DNA from: JACDAV01 sp964626755
Lineage (GTDB): Bacteria; Chloroflexota; Limnocylindria; Limnocylindrales; CSP1-4
DNA length: 64,000 bases
Assembly (NCBI GenBank): GCA_964626755.1
Contig: CAZVGO010000028.1
Coordinates: 345,631 to 409,630 of the forward strand
Direction of reading: 5' to 3'
Shown here: positions 43,070 through 51,194 of the stretch, piece after piece
Position numbering within the stretch: position 1 is the stretch's first letter
Layout of the letters: the number at the start of each line of letters is the position of its first letter
Notes under the pieces: generated by a model
Databases searched by the model: none
What the model was told of the DNA's origin: nothing
The model's input: only the letters and a program-made list of their open reading frames with translations
Program-made: the position numbers and the translations under genes

Positions 43070-44289
43070 CGGTCCTGGCGGCGATGCTGGTCCTCGGCGC
43101 GATCGCGGCCGCGGCCGCGGCCGTCTGGCCGGCGGCGCGCCGGACGGGACTCGGGATCTGGCATCCGGCCCTTCCCTGGCTCGCGCTCCACGCGGTCTTC
43201 TTCGGCCTCGGCTCGGCCATCCTCGCGCTCGACGGCCGGCTCGGCCCGGCGCTCTACGTCGCCGGCGCGGCCGCGGCACTGGCAATCGCGGTCGTCGTGA
43301 GCGACCGCGTCGCCGCTCGGCGGTCCACGGCATTGAGCCCCGTCGGCGACGCTCCCCTGCGGCCGCTCGCGGTAGGCCTGCTGGCACTCGTCGGGCTTGC
43401 GCTCGTCCTCCCGACCCTCCTGCGGGTCGGCCTGCCGTTCCTGGTCGAGGACATCACCGGGGCCCGGATCGAAGTCGCGGGACCGCACATCCAGGTGATG
43501 CGCGTGGCAGTCCCGGCATTCGCGCTCGCCCTCGCCCTCCGGGCCCGGGGGCGCCTTTGGCCATGGCTCGTCGTCGCGGCACTGCTCGCGTTCGACATCG
43601 CGCTCGCCAGTCGCTACCTGGCCGCGGAGCTGCTGGCGGTCCTCCTCGTGGGGATCGGCCTTGCCCGCTGGCGGCTGCAGCCGCGTCTCCTGCTCATCGG
43701 CGCGCTCGTCGCGGTCGTCGCCTTCGGTGCAATCCAGGTCCTGCGGACCTACGACCAGGCCGCCGGTCGCGAGCTGGCGTTCGCCGTGGAGCGCACCGTC
43801 AGCCGCGTCGTCCTCGTGCAACCCAGAACGCTCGAGGCGCTCCAGGACGTGATCCCCGCCGAACAGCCCCACTTCGACGGGCTGACCTGGCTGCGCCGGC
43901 TGGGCCCGCTCTTCGGCCGGCCGGACATCCCCAATCTCGGATACTGGATCTACCCGCGGCTCTTCCCCGGCCAGGACCCGCCGGGCTACGCGGCGCCCGG
44001 CCTGATCGGTGAGGCATGGGCGAATTTCGGCGCCCTGGGCCTGGGGCTGTTTGCACTCCTCGGCGTAGCGATCGAGCGACTCGGCGCCTTCCTCGGCCGG
44101 CGGCGCGTCGCTGCCGGCGACCTCGTCGCCGGAGCCCTGGCGGTCGTGTTCATCGCCCGGACCCATGCCCTCGGCCTGAACGGCGTGGCTTTCCTCCTGG
44201 TGCTCGTCGCGGCCTGGCGGATCATCGCCGCCGGCGGGCTCCGGGAGACGCTCGCGACCCTCGGCGATGTGGTCCGATGGAGGATCTGA
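43066..44289 (+). CDS. Polysaccharide polymerase-like (Wzy-type) membrane protein
   Basis: 407 aa from an ATG overlapping the previous stop. About 10-12 hydrophobic segments. The loop LGYWIYPRLFPGQDPPGYAAPG followed by IGEAWANFGALGLGLFALLG resembles oligosaccharide-repeat-unit polymerases, which have a large external loop with an Asn-Phe-Gly bearing helix after it. No family can be named with confidence. The next gene starts 13 bp before its stop. Together with the two O-antigen ligase-like genes this gives three candidates for chain assembly. Confidence 0.74.
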   Translation: MTVLAAMLVLGAIAAAAAAVWPAARRTGLGIWHPALPWLALHAVFFGLGSAILALDGRLGPALYVAGAAAALAIAVVVSDRVAARRSTALSPVGDAPLRPLAVGLLALVGLALVLPTLLRVGLPFLVEDITGARIEVAGPHIQVMRVAVPAFALALALRARGRLWPWLVVAALLAFDIALASRYLAAELLAVLLVGIGLARWRLQPRLLLIGALVAVVAFGAIQVLRTYDQAAGRELAFAVERTVSRVVLVQPRTLEALQDVIPAEQPHFDGLTWLRRLGPLFGRPDIPNLGYWIYPRLFPGQDPPGYAAPGLIGEAWANFGALGLGLFALLGVAIERLGAFLGRRRVAAGDLVAGALAVVFIARTHALGLNGVAFLLVLVAAWRIIAAGGLRETLATLGDVVRWRI

Positions 44290-46031
44290 GCGCCGCCATC
44301 GCCCGGAGGAGGCGAGCCGGCCTCGCCACGGGCCTCGTCGTCGCCATCGTGGGACTGGGGCTGGCCCGGATCGCCACGTCCGGGTGGGCACCGCTCGCCG
44401 CGGACGATGCGCGCTACCTGTATGTCGGCCTGTCCATCCTCGATGGGCACGGCGCTGTGACGCCGAGCGGCGACCCGTACGTGTTGCGCTCGCCGGCGTA
44501 CGGACTCGCGCTCGCCCTGGGCAGCCGGCTCGTCGGCGGCGATCCGCTGGCCGGGGCCCGCATCGTGGCCGTCGCGGCGGCGCTCCTCGGCCTGCTCGGA
44601 GCGCTCCGCGTCGGCTGGCTGATCGCAGGGCCGGGTGGCGCACTGGGGACCGCCCTCGCGCTCGCCAGCGTCCCGCTGGTGTGGCTGCTGCTGCCGTCGC
44701 TGCGCATCGACCTGCCCCAGACCGCCCTCGTGCTCGGGCTCCTCCTGGTCGCGTGGCGGCCGACACTCCGGCGGTGGGCGGCCGCCGGTGTCGTCCTCGG
44801 CGTCCTCGTGCTCGTGAAGGAGACTGCCCTGCCGCTGCTGGCGCTGCCGGTCGCCCTGATCGGGTCCGTGCCGGGCCGCGACGTTCGGCGGCTGGCCCTC
44901 GCCTACGTCGGGGCCGCGGTCGCCACGGCCGCCTGGTGGTGGGTGGTCGTCTGGGCGGAGTCCGGGACGGTCTTTCCCGCCAACGCCCTCGCCGTCATCG
45001 AGGCTCGCGACGTGGGTGCGGCGCTCGGCGTGCCCTGGTCCGCGCTCCCGGTGCTCGGGTTGCTGGTGATCGCCTGGGCCGTCATCGCCTGGCGCGCCAG
45101 GCAGGAGCTCGGGGCCCGGCTCGTCCTGGTGGCCGCCCTCGGTCTCGCCCCGGCGGCGATCTACGCAGCCTCCCAGGGACTCAACGCCCGGAACTTCGTG
45201 GGTCTCGCGGTCCTGTCGGCCGTGGCCACCGGCGTCGCGGGCGCGACCGTCGCGGCGGAAGCGCAACGGCGCCGCGCGTCCTCGACGTCACGCGCGACCC
45301 GTCCGACTGCTGCGATCGTGCTCGCCGCCGTCCTCGGTTTCGCGGTCGCGGGACCCGTCTTCGGCCAGCTGGCGGTTCCGAGGCCCGCGCCGGACCGACT
45401 CGCCGACGACCTGGTCGGGTGGCTCTCGGCAAATGTCGAGGAAGGCCAACCTATCGTGATGACCTTCCGGGACCGCGAGCAGATGGCGCTCCGGCTGTTC
45501 GGCCGGACCGAGGTCCGCCTCATCGGAGTCCGCCGGGTCGACGCGGCTGACCCACCCGATGCCTTCATCTGGATGGGCCTGCGCGACCGGCAGCTCTTCG
45601 GCTATCCAAGCTCCGGCTGGGTCGCGGCGCTAACCGAGCCGCCCGCGGCATACCTCGTCCTCGTGAGCCCCCACCCGTTCACGCCGGTCGATCTCGTCTC
45701 CGCTCGAGCCGGGGGACCGTCCCATCCCGGGCTGGCGCCGGTCGCGACCCTGGACAGCGGCGCCGACCACGCGGACATCTTCCGCATCGACCAGGGACGC
45801 GTGCTTGCCGAAACCGGCAAGGTCCCGCTCCACCTGGCGGCCGATGCCGCCATGGCCTGGCTGGACCTGGTCGGCCGGCCTGACGCCGCCGAGCGCCTGC
45901 TCGAAGCGCACCCCGTGGTCTCCGGCCAGGGGCTGGCGGGGCTCCTCGAGAGGTTGGGTGACCGCGCCTGTCGCGTCCCTGCACCGGCCGGTGCGATGCA
46001 GTTGGGGCCGGTCGGGGACTGTCCGGACTGA
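44277..46031 (+). CDS. Glycosyltransferase family 39-like membrane protein
   Basis: 584 aa from an ATG overlapping the previous gene. The first outer loop has PLAADDARYLYVGLSILDGHG, with the DD pair in the place of the catalytic acidic residues of ArnT/PMT (GT39) enzymes, and LRSPAYGLALALGSRL follows. About 10 membrane segments end near residue 390. The rest is probably extracytoplasmic. GT39 enzymes transfer mannose or aminoarabinose from a polyprenyl phosphate. The acceptor is unknown; it may decorate the polymer exported by this locus. Confidence 0.83.
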   Translation: MEDLSAAIARRRRAGLATGLVVAIVGLGLARIATSGWAPLAADDARYLYVGLSILDGHGAVTPSGDPYVLRSPAYGLALALGSRLVGGDPLAGARIVAVAAALLGLLGALRVGWLIAGPGGALGTALALASVPLVWLLLPSLRIDLPQTALVLGLLLVAWRPTLRRWAAAGVVLGVLVLVKETALPLLALPVALIGSVPGRDVRRLALAYVGAAVATAAWWWVVVWAESGTVFPANALAVIEARDVGAALGVPWSALPVLGLLVIAWAVIAWRARQELGARLVLVAALGLAPAAIYAASQGLNARNFVGLAVLSAVATGVAGATVAAEAQRRRASSTSRATRPTAAIVLAAVLGFAVAGPVFGQLAVPRPAPDRLADDLVGWLSANVEEGQPIVMTFRDREQMALRLFGRTEVRLIGVRRVDAADPPDAFIWMGLRDRQLFGYPSSGWVAALTEPPAAYLVLVSPHPFTPVDLVSARAGGPSHPGLAPVATLDSGADHADIFRIDQGRVLAETGKVPLHLAADAAMAWLDLVGRPDAAERLLEAHPVVSGQGLAGLLERLGDRACRVPAPAGAMQLGPVGDCPD

Positions 46032-46051
46032 CCCGGTGCCCGGATGCACAG

Positions 46052-46070
46052 GCCCAAGGTACGCCTGGGC
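46052..46070 (+). terminator. Hairpin after the GT39-like gene
   Basis: GCCC(A)AGG, loop TACG, CCTGGGC form a 7-bp stem with one bulged A, 21 bases after the stop. There is no T-run, so it would be a weak or Rho-assisted terminator at best. Confidence 0.3.
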
Positions 46071-46169
46071 TGAGCGGGCTGGTCGATAGGCAGGCGAGGC
46101 GAGCTGGGCCATATTCAAACCCGGACTCATCCGCCCATGCCCTCGTGCACCCGATCGGAGCCCCATCGC

Positions 46170-47084
46170 ATGACCGTTTCGCCCGCGAAGCGCCGCACCT
46201 CCTCCCGCCTGGTCACCGCGTTCGTCGCCGCCTCCCTCGTCATGGGGGCCCTCGGCGCCGCCAGCGCCAGCGCGGCCACGCCCTATCCGACGGACGCGCC
46301 GATGATCCTCCAGGGGCCCTCGCCGGAGGACCTGCTGGCCAACAAGCGCGGGATCTGCTCGGGCAGGTTCACGCACGTGATCCGCAACGTCCTCGGCCCC
46401 ACCAACTCGCTCCGATACCTCAATGCCGCTCAGGCGTGCGGCCTGAAGGCCATCCTCTTCTTCTCGCAGACCACGAGCGGCGGCACCGTCTACCCGTCGC
46501 GAGTCGGGCCCCTCGTGAATGCGGTCAAGAACCACCCCGCGCTCTTCGGCTACCTGTCGGTCAAGGAGCCGTCGTGGATTGGCATCAACCGCTACGAGAT
46601 CCGGGCACTCTACGCAGCATTCAAGAAAGCCGACCCCGGGCATCCGGTCATCGGCCTGTGGGGCGACGTCCCGCACTTCGGGGCGAGCGTAAACCCGTAC
46701 ACGGCGGGCATGGCCGACATCGTGATGGTCGACTGGTACCCCGTCGAGACGACGACCGGCAGGAACACCATCTACCTCACCACCGGGCCGAAGTGGTTCA
46801 AGAAGGTCCGGGCCTGGGTCGCGGCGAAGACACCGGCGGCCCCGATCTGGCTGATGGTCGGGACGCACAAGTACCTGAAGCCGGCGACGCACAAGAAGCA
46901 GCGGCCGAGCTGGTCGCTCCTGGCGCGGCAGATGCGTGAGGGGTTTGTCTACCTCGGGGCCACGGGCATCGCGTTCCACACCTGGTCGAACCCGAACTAC
47001 GTCTGGGACCAGCGGCGTGACCCGACGATGGTCGCCTGGATGAAGGATCTCGCCTGGCGGGTCCAGACAGGCATCTTCCAGTAG
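46170..47084 (+). CDS. Secreted glycoside-hydrolase-like protein, function unknown
   Basis: 304 aa from ATG 46170 (CGGAG nine bases upstream); ATG 46137 would add 11 residues before the signal. The signal peptide has a basic start (KRRTSSR), a hydrophobic core and a probable cut near ASASA-A at about residue 35. The mature part contains ACGLKAILFFSQ, FGYLSVKEPSW, and MADIVMVDWYPVETT, which looks like a TIM-barrel glycosidase with Glu in VKEPSW as a candidate catalytic residue. No family is recognised. It follows the GT39-like gene and precedes an LCP gene, so it may trim or remodel the exported polymer. Confidence 0.7.
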   Translation: MTVSPAKRRTSSRLVTAFVAASLVMGALGAASASAATPYPTDAPMILQGPSPEDLLANKRGICSGRFTHVIRNVLGPTNSLRYLNAAQACGLKAILFFSQTTSGGTVYPSRVGPLVNAVKNHPALFGYLSVKEPSWIGINRYEIRALYAAFKKADPGHPVIGLWGDVPHFGASVNPYTAGMADIVMVDWYPVETTTGRNTIYLTTGPKWFKKVRAWVAAKTPAAPIWLMVGTHKYLKPATHKKQRPSWSLLARQMREGFVYLGATGIAFHTWSNPNYVWDQRRDPTMVAWMKDLAWRVQTGIFQ

Positions 47085-47090
47085 AGGCGG

Positions 47091-48227
47091 TCAGCCGCCG
47101 GGCGCAGCGCTCGGCGCGGGTGACACGACCGGGACCTGGTCATCGGGCCAGGCTCCCAGCGGGCGGGCCGGCGGGAAGTTCTTCCTGATCCAGTTCCGGC
47201 AGACGTCCAGCTTGAGAGCGAACGAGCCAATTGACGTGGCCGTCGCGTAGGTCCGGGGACCGAACACCGTCCGCTTCACTTTGCTCAGGTCGACGGTCGA
47301 GAACAGCTCGAACAGGTCGCCGGCACGATCGAGCGGCAGGTCCGTCCGGACCGTATCCTGCGCGATCGCGATGAGCTGGGGGACCTTCGACAGCCCGGCG
47401 GCTCGAGCCTTCTCGAGGGCGGCCATCACCAATAGCTGCTGACGCCGGGCCCGCCCGAAGTCGTTGTCGCCCTTCCGGCTGCGGGCGAAGATCAACGCCT
47501 CGTTCGGCCCCAGGTGGCTCGTTCCCTTTGGCAGCCCCCAGCCCTGTTGCCGGCTGGTCACCCAGTAGTAGGGGTCGTAGTAGGCCTTGTCGAGGGTGAC
47601 GTCCACGCCGCCGACCGCTCGGACGAGCGACTTCACCCCGGTGAAGCCGATGAACACGTAGCGGTCGATCTCGAGGTCGAACGCCCGGGCGACTGCCCGC
47701 TTCATGCCCCCGTAACCGTCACCTGTCGTCTTCTCCAGGGAGGCGAGAAGCCCGTTGACCTTGGGCCGATAGGTGCCCGACTTGGGGAGCGGGAAGTTGA
47801 CGGTGTCGCGGGGAATGCTGAAGGCGGCGCTCTGCCCGGTCGTGGGGTCGACCGACACGACCATGATCGCATCCGTCCGGTTGCCGGGCTTCGACGGCCG
47901 GTAGTCCGATCCCAGGAGCAGCACGGTCAACCGGCCGTCCGTGCCGAGCAGCGGGTCTGCCCCGCGCGGAGTCGGCGACGGGGTCGGCGCAGGGGTCGGG
48001 GTCGGGGCCAGGCTCGCTGGGGGCGGGGGTGTCAGGATCGGCGGCAGCGGGACATCCGGGCCCGGCGTGGCGGTCGGGACCGCCGCGATCGGCCCTGGCC
48101 CACGGGCCAGCATGAACGCGGCAGCCGCAACTGCCCCTGTGACGACCACAAGGGCGACGAGGCCGGCGATGGCGGCGGCGCGGCTGCCGGGGCCCATCCC
48201 GGACCAGGTCTGGCGGACATTGGACAT
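47091..48227 (-). CDS. LCP (LytR-CpsA-Psr) family glycopolymer transferase
   Basis: 378 aa. One membrane segment (about 17-41), then a Pro-rich linker (PTPTPAPTPSPTPRG) and the LCP domain from about 95. NRTDAIMVVSVDPTTG and SIPRDT carry the conserved Asp and Arg residues that bind pyrophosphate and Mg, and ARSRKGDNDFGRARRQQ is the second Arg-rich patch. LCP enzymes move undecaprenyl-linked glycopolymer to peptidoglycan on the outer face. A TATCGT -10 box ends 6 bp before the ATG. It is transcribed toward the secreted hydrolase-like gene and away from the initiating transferase. Confidence 0.92.
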   Translation of the reverse strand: MSNVRQTWSGMGPGSRAAAIAGLVALVVVTGAVAAAAFMLARGPGPIAAVPTATPGPDVPLPPILTPPPPASLAPTPTPAPTPSPTPRGADPLLGTDGRLTVLLLGSDYRPSKPGNRTDAIMVVSVDPTTGQSAAFSIPRDTVNFPLPKSGTYRPKVNGLLASLEKTTGDGYGGMKRAVARAFDLEIDRYVFIGFTGVKSLVRAVGGVDVTLDKAYYDPYYWVTSRQQGWGLPKGTSHLGPNEALIFARSRKGDNDFGRARRQQLLVMAALEKARAAGLSKVPQLIAIAQDTVRTDLPLDRAGDLFELFSTVDLSKVKRTVFGPRTYATATSIGSFALKLDVCRNWIRKNFPPARPLGAWPDDQVPVVSPAPSAAPGG

Positions 48228-48233
48228 ACCCTG

Positions 48234-48239
48234 ACGATA
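48234..48239 (-). promoter_or_regulatory. Candidate -10 box (TATCGT) before the first LCP gene
   Basis: On the minus strand TATCGT ends 6 bases before ATG 48227. TATCGT also appears at 48308-48313 on the plus strand, 45 bases before GTG 48359, so the spacer holds a matched divergent pair. Confidence 0.35.
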
Positions 48240-48358
48240 GCGGACCTCACCGGACCTCGCCCCCGGACCATGGTCCCAACCGGGCCCGACCCCACTGGTG
48301 GGCGTGGTATCGTGCGTCGTCGAATCCGGTTTGACCCCCGGGATGGAGAGAGGGCCCC

Positions 48359-49765
48359 GTGATCCGCCGCTACAGTGCCGCGCTCCGCCTCGCCCTGGTG
48401 CTGGCCGATGGTGTGACCGCGGCCGCCGTCTTCGTCGTGCTCTCGGTCATCCGCTTCGGCGACGACTGGACGGCGACGTGGCACGCGGCGGAGATCGATC
48501 CCCTCGCTGCGGCCGTCGCGTTCGGGATCGCCTGGCCGGCCGTCCTGTGGCTGGCCGGCCTGTACCGCGTTCGCAGCCGGTGGACCTTCCGCGGCGAGCT
48601 GGTCGACTTCGTTCGGGCGGGCGCGATCCTGGCGGTCGCCTCCCTCGCCATCCTGTTCGTGGTCAATCGGCCCGACGTCAGCCGCTTGTTCCTGGTCTTC
48701 CTGTTTCCGACCCAGCTCGCCGTCACGCTCGTCTCCCGTTTCGCGCTGCGACGGCTCTTCGCCTGGATGCGGGGCAGGGGGATGAACACCCGCTACATGC
48801 TCGTCGTCGGGACCAGCCCCTCAGCGGTAAGGTTTGCTGCTCGCGTCGAGCGGCATCGCGACCTCGGGCTACAGGTCGTCGGCCACCTCGCGCTCGAGAC
48901 GAACGGAGCCTTTATCGGTCGTCGGCCGGTTCTCGGCTCGGTGAACGAGATCGAGGAGATCCTCCACTCGCGGATCATCGACGAGGTGGCGATCTGCCTG
49001 CCTCCGGCGTCGCTCCACCTGGTCGAGCCGATCGTCCGGCTGTGCGAGGAGGAGGGACGGATCGTTCGCCTGCCGCTCGACGACCTGGGCCTGACCCTGA
49101 CCGGAGGTCGCATCGAGGAGTTCGACACCGTCCCGGTCATGTCGTTCGTCCACGGGCCGGACCGCACCCTGGGGCTGCTCCTCAAGCGGATCATCGACAT
49201 CACCCTGTCCGGGGCGGCGATCATCGTCCTGAGTCCTGTCCTCCTCGCGGTCTCCCTCGCGGTATTCATCGCCGACGGGCGTCCCATCCTCTTCCGGCAG
49301 ACGCGGATGGGCCTCCACGGTCGGCCGTTTCAGGTCGTGAAGTTCCGGACGATGGTCCGGGACGCCGAGGCGCGGCTGATCGAGCTCGAGGGTCTCAACG
49401 AGGTGAAGGGGCACGCGTTCAAGGTGACGCTCGACCCGCGCCTGTCACGGGTGGGCGGCTGGCTCCGCCGGACGAGCCTCGACGAGCTCCCCCAGCTGTG
49501 GAACGTCCTGCGCGGCGAGATGAGCATCGTGGGGCCGCGCCCGCCCCTCCCCCGCGAGGTCGTCGGCTACGACGTCTGGCATCGCCGGCGGCTCTCGATG
49601 AAGCCGGGGATGACGGGCCTCTGGCAGGTCTCGGCCCGCCGGGAGGCGGACTTCGACCGGTGGGTGGCGATGGATCTCGAGTACATCGATCGATGGTCGC
49701 TCTGGCTGGACATGAAGATCATCGCCCGGACGATCCCGGCGGTGGTCCTCCACCAGGGCCGCTGA
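48359..49765 (+). CDS. Undecaprenyl-phosphate sugar phosphotransferase (initiating transferase)
   Basis: 468 aa from a GTG. Four N-terminal membrane segments, a CoA-binding-like Rossmann region (TRYMLVVGTSPSAVRFAARV), one more membrane segment (KRIIDITLSGAAIIVLSPVLL), and the catalytic Bac_transf domain: KFRTMVRDAE, TSLDELPQLWNVLRGEMS, IVGPRPPLPREV and KPGMTGLWQVSARR. These are the WbaP/CpsE/WcaJ motifs. It transfers a hexose-1-phosphate (Glc or Gal class) to undecaprenyl phosphate, starting repeat-unit synthesis. LCP genes flank it on both sides, linking initiation and wall attachment. Confidence 0.95.
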   Translation: MIRRYSAALRLALVLADGVTAAAVFVVLSVIRFGDDWTATWHAAEIDPLAAAVAFGIAWPAVLWLAGLYRVRSRWTFRGELVDFVRAGAILAVASLAILFVVNRPDVSRLFLVFLFPTQLAVTLVSRFALRRLFAWMRGRGMNTRYMLVVGTSPSAVRFAARVERHRDLGLQVVGHLALETNGAFIGRRPVLGSVNEIEEILHSRIIDEVAICLPPASLHLVEPIVRLCEEEGRIVRLPLDDLGLTLTGGRIEEFDTVPVMSFVHGPDRTLGLLLKRIIDITLSGAAIIVLSPVLLAVSLAVFIADGRPILFRQTRMGLHGRPFQVVKFRTMVRDAEARLIELEGLNEVKGHAFKVTLDPRLSRVGGWLRRTSLDELPQLWNVLRGEMSIVGPRPPLPREVVGYDVWHRRRLSMKPGMTGLWQVSARREADFDRWVAMDLEYIDRWSLWLDMKIIARTIPAVVLHQGR

Positions 49766-49781
49766 CCGCGAGCCGTCGTCC

Positions 49782-51140
49782 TCAGGGCAATCCCGTCTGC
49801 GCGTACCGGCTGTCGCTCCCGAACAGGTCCACCGACAGCTTCGCGACGCGGTCGAAATCGAGCGCCAGGATGTAGATGCCGCCCGTCGAGCTCGTGGGAG
49901 GGTGTTTGGCGTACGGGGGCCCCAGGACGTAGCGGCGGATCTCGTCGTCGTTGATGCCACTGCCCAGGTCGAGCAGCTCCGAGAGCCGCCCCGGCGGGAA
50001 GTTCGTCGTCACCGTCGCCGAGGTGGCCTCGAGCACGCCGGAGAGCCTCGGCAGCATCGCGGGATCGGTCAGCTTCTGGCGGAGGGCGACGAGGAGCTGC
50101 TGCTGCCGGCGCGCCCGGGTGAAGTCGTTGTCGCCGGCGCCCCGGCGGGAGCGGACGTAGGCGAGCGCGGTCGGCCCGTCGAGCGTGTGGGGACCCGCCG
50201 ACAGCTTGAACCCGATCCGGCCATCCTTCCAGCCGCCGTAGCCCGGATCGTTGATCGCCCGGTCGTTGACGACCCTGACCCCACCCACCTCGTCGATCAG
50301 GCGCTCGAACCCGTCGAGGTTGATCGCGGCGTAATAGTCGATCGGAACACCGAGGAGGTAACCCAGCTCGCGAGTGACCGTCCCCAGCCCACCGTCGGGG
50401 AATTCCTGCGGTCGCTGGTTCGCGTACGTCATCAGCGAGTTGATCTTGCCGGTGAAGGTCCGCCCGTCCCACAGCGGGAAGCGGGCAATGTCCCGGGGGA
50501 AGCTGATCATCGCCACGTCCTTCGTGGCCCGGTCGATGCTGATGACGATCAGCGTGTCCGTCAGGGCGTGGTTCCGGGTCTCGGATGAGTCGATCCCGGT
50601 GAGCAGGACGTTGATCCGGCCGGGCTGCACCTCGACCGGCGGGGCGGTCGGCGCAGGTCCAGGGGTCGTGCCCGGGGCGGGCGTCGGCGTGAACGGCGTC
50701 AAGGGGTCGGCGATGAAGATCCTCGAGCCCGCCTGGTAGAAGTCCAGCGCGACGCTCGCGACGGCCAGGTGGGCAACGGCGGCCACAAGCGCAAGGACGG
50801 CGAAGACCGCCGGAGCGCCGCCCCGGAACGCTCCGCTGCGCCGGGAGATCGCGTGGGCGTGGGCCATCGAACCGATGCGCCAGGCGCCGGTCAGGAGGAC
50901 CAGCACGAAGATCGCGATCGCGACCTGCGGGTCGAACAGCAGGATCGCCATCCGCTGGAGGTCGCCGCCGACGAGGATCGCCACCGCGACGAGGGCGAGC
51001 ACGAACGGTGCGGCCTGGAGGGCGGCCGCCTTGGGGCGTCCGGCATACCACTGCCCGAGGCCGGGCCAGAGGAACGAGAGGAACGTGGCCGTCTCCGGCC
51101 GCGGCTGACGGAGTGCCTTCCGCCAGGGTCCTTGGGTCAT
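49782..51140 (-). CDS. LCP family protein with multi-pass N-terminal domain
   Basis: 452 aa from ATG 51140 (an ATG at 51158 is less likely). Residues 15-140 hold four hydrophobic segments, beginning with FLSFLWPGLGQWYAGRPKAA, which resembles the TM2-domain GxGxxYxGR signature. The LCP domain starts near 175 with NVLLTGIDSSETRNHALTDT, then VAMISFPRDIARFP and VRSRRGAGDNDFTRARRQQQ, with the conserved Asp/Arg residues. Most LCP proteins have a single anchor, so this arrangement is unusual. It converges on the initiating transferase gene and diverges from the UDP-glucose dehydrogenase gene. Confidence 0.9.
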   Translation of the reverse strand: MTQGPWRKALRQPRPETATFLSFLWPGLGQWYAGRPKAAALQAAPFVLALVAVAILVGGDLQRMAILLFDPQVAIAIFVLVLLTGAWRIGSMAHAHAISRRSGAFRGGAPAVFAVLALVAAVAHLAVASVALDFYQAGSRIFIADPLTPFTPTPAPGTTPGPAPTAPPVEVQPGRINVLLTGIDSSETRNHALTDTLIVISIDRATKDVAMISFPRDIARFPLWDGRTFTGKINSLMTYANQRPQEFPDGGLGTVTRELGYLLGVPIDYYAAINLDGFERLIDEVGGVRVVNDRAINDPGYGGWKDGRIGFKLSAGPHTLDGPTALAYVRSRRGAGDNDFTRARRQQQLLVALRQKLTDPAMLPRLSGVLEATSATVTTNFPPGRLSELLDLGSGINDDEIRRYVLGPPYAKHPPTSSTGGIYILALDFDRVAKLSVDLFGSDSRYAQTGLP

Positions 51141-51148
51141 GGGGTTGG

Positions 51149-51154
51149 AGCCTA
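51149..51154 (-). promoter_or_regulatory. Candidate -10 box (TAGGCT), minus strand
   Basis: TAGGCT on the minus strand ends 8 bases before ATG 51140. A plus-strand TAGGCT (51181-51186) serves the divergent gene, so the two promoters mirror each other. Confidence 0.35.
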
Positions 51155-51180
51155 GCACGCATCCTCTGGCGGGTCGCTGG

Positions 51181-51186
51181 TAGGCT
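51181..51186 (+). promoter_or_regulatory. Candidate -10 box (TAGGCT), plus strand
   Basis: TAGGCT ends 8 bases before ATG 51195 of the UDP-glucose dehydrogenase gene. Spacing implies a leaderless transcript. Confidence 0.35.
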
Positions 51187-51194
51187 TTCGGGCC

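Noticed and set aside
42934..44766. 610-codon minus-strand open frame over the polymerase-like and GT39-like genes
   Set aside because: Arg/Gly/Ala-rich filler with no motif, opposite genes with good membrane segments and overlapping starts.
46052..46070. A strong intrinsic terminator after the GT39-like gene
   Set aside because: The hairpin is real but lacks a T-run, so it is listed only at low confidence.
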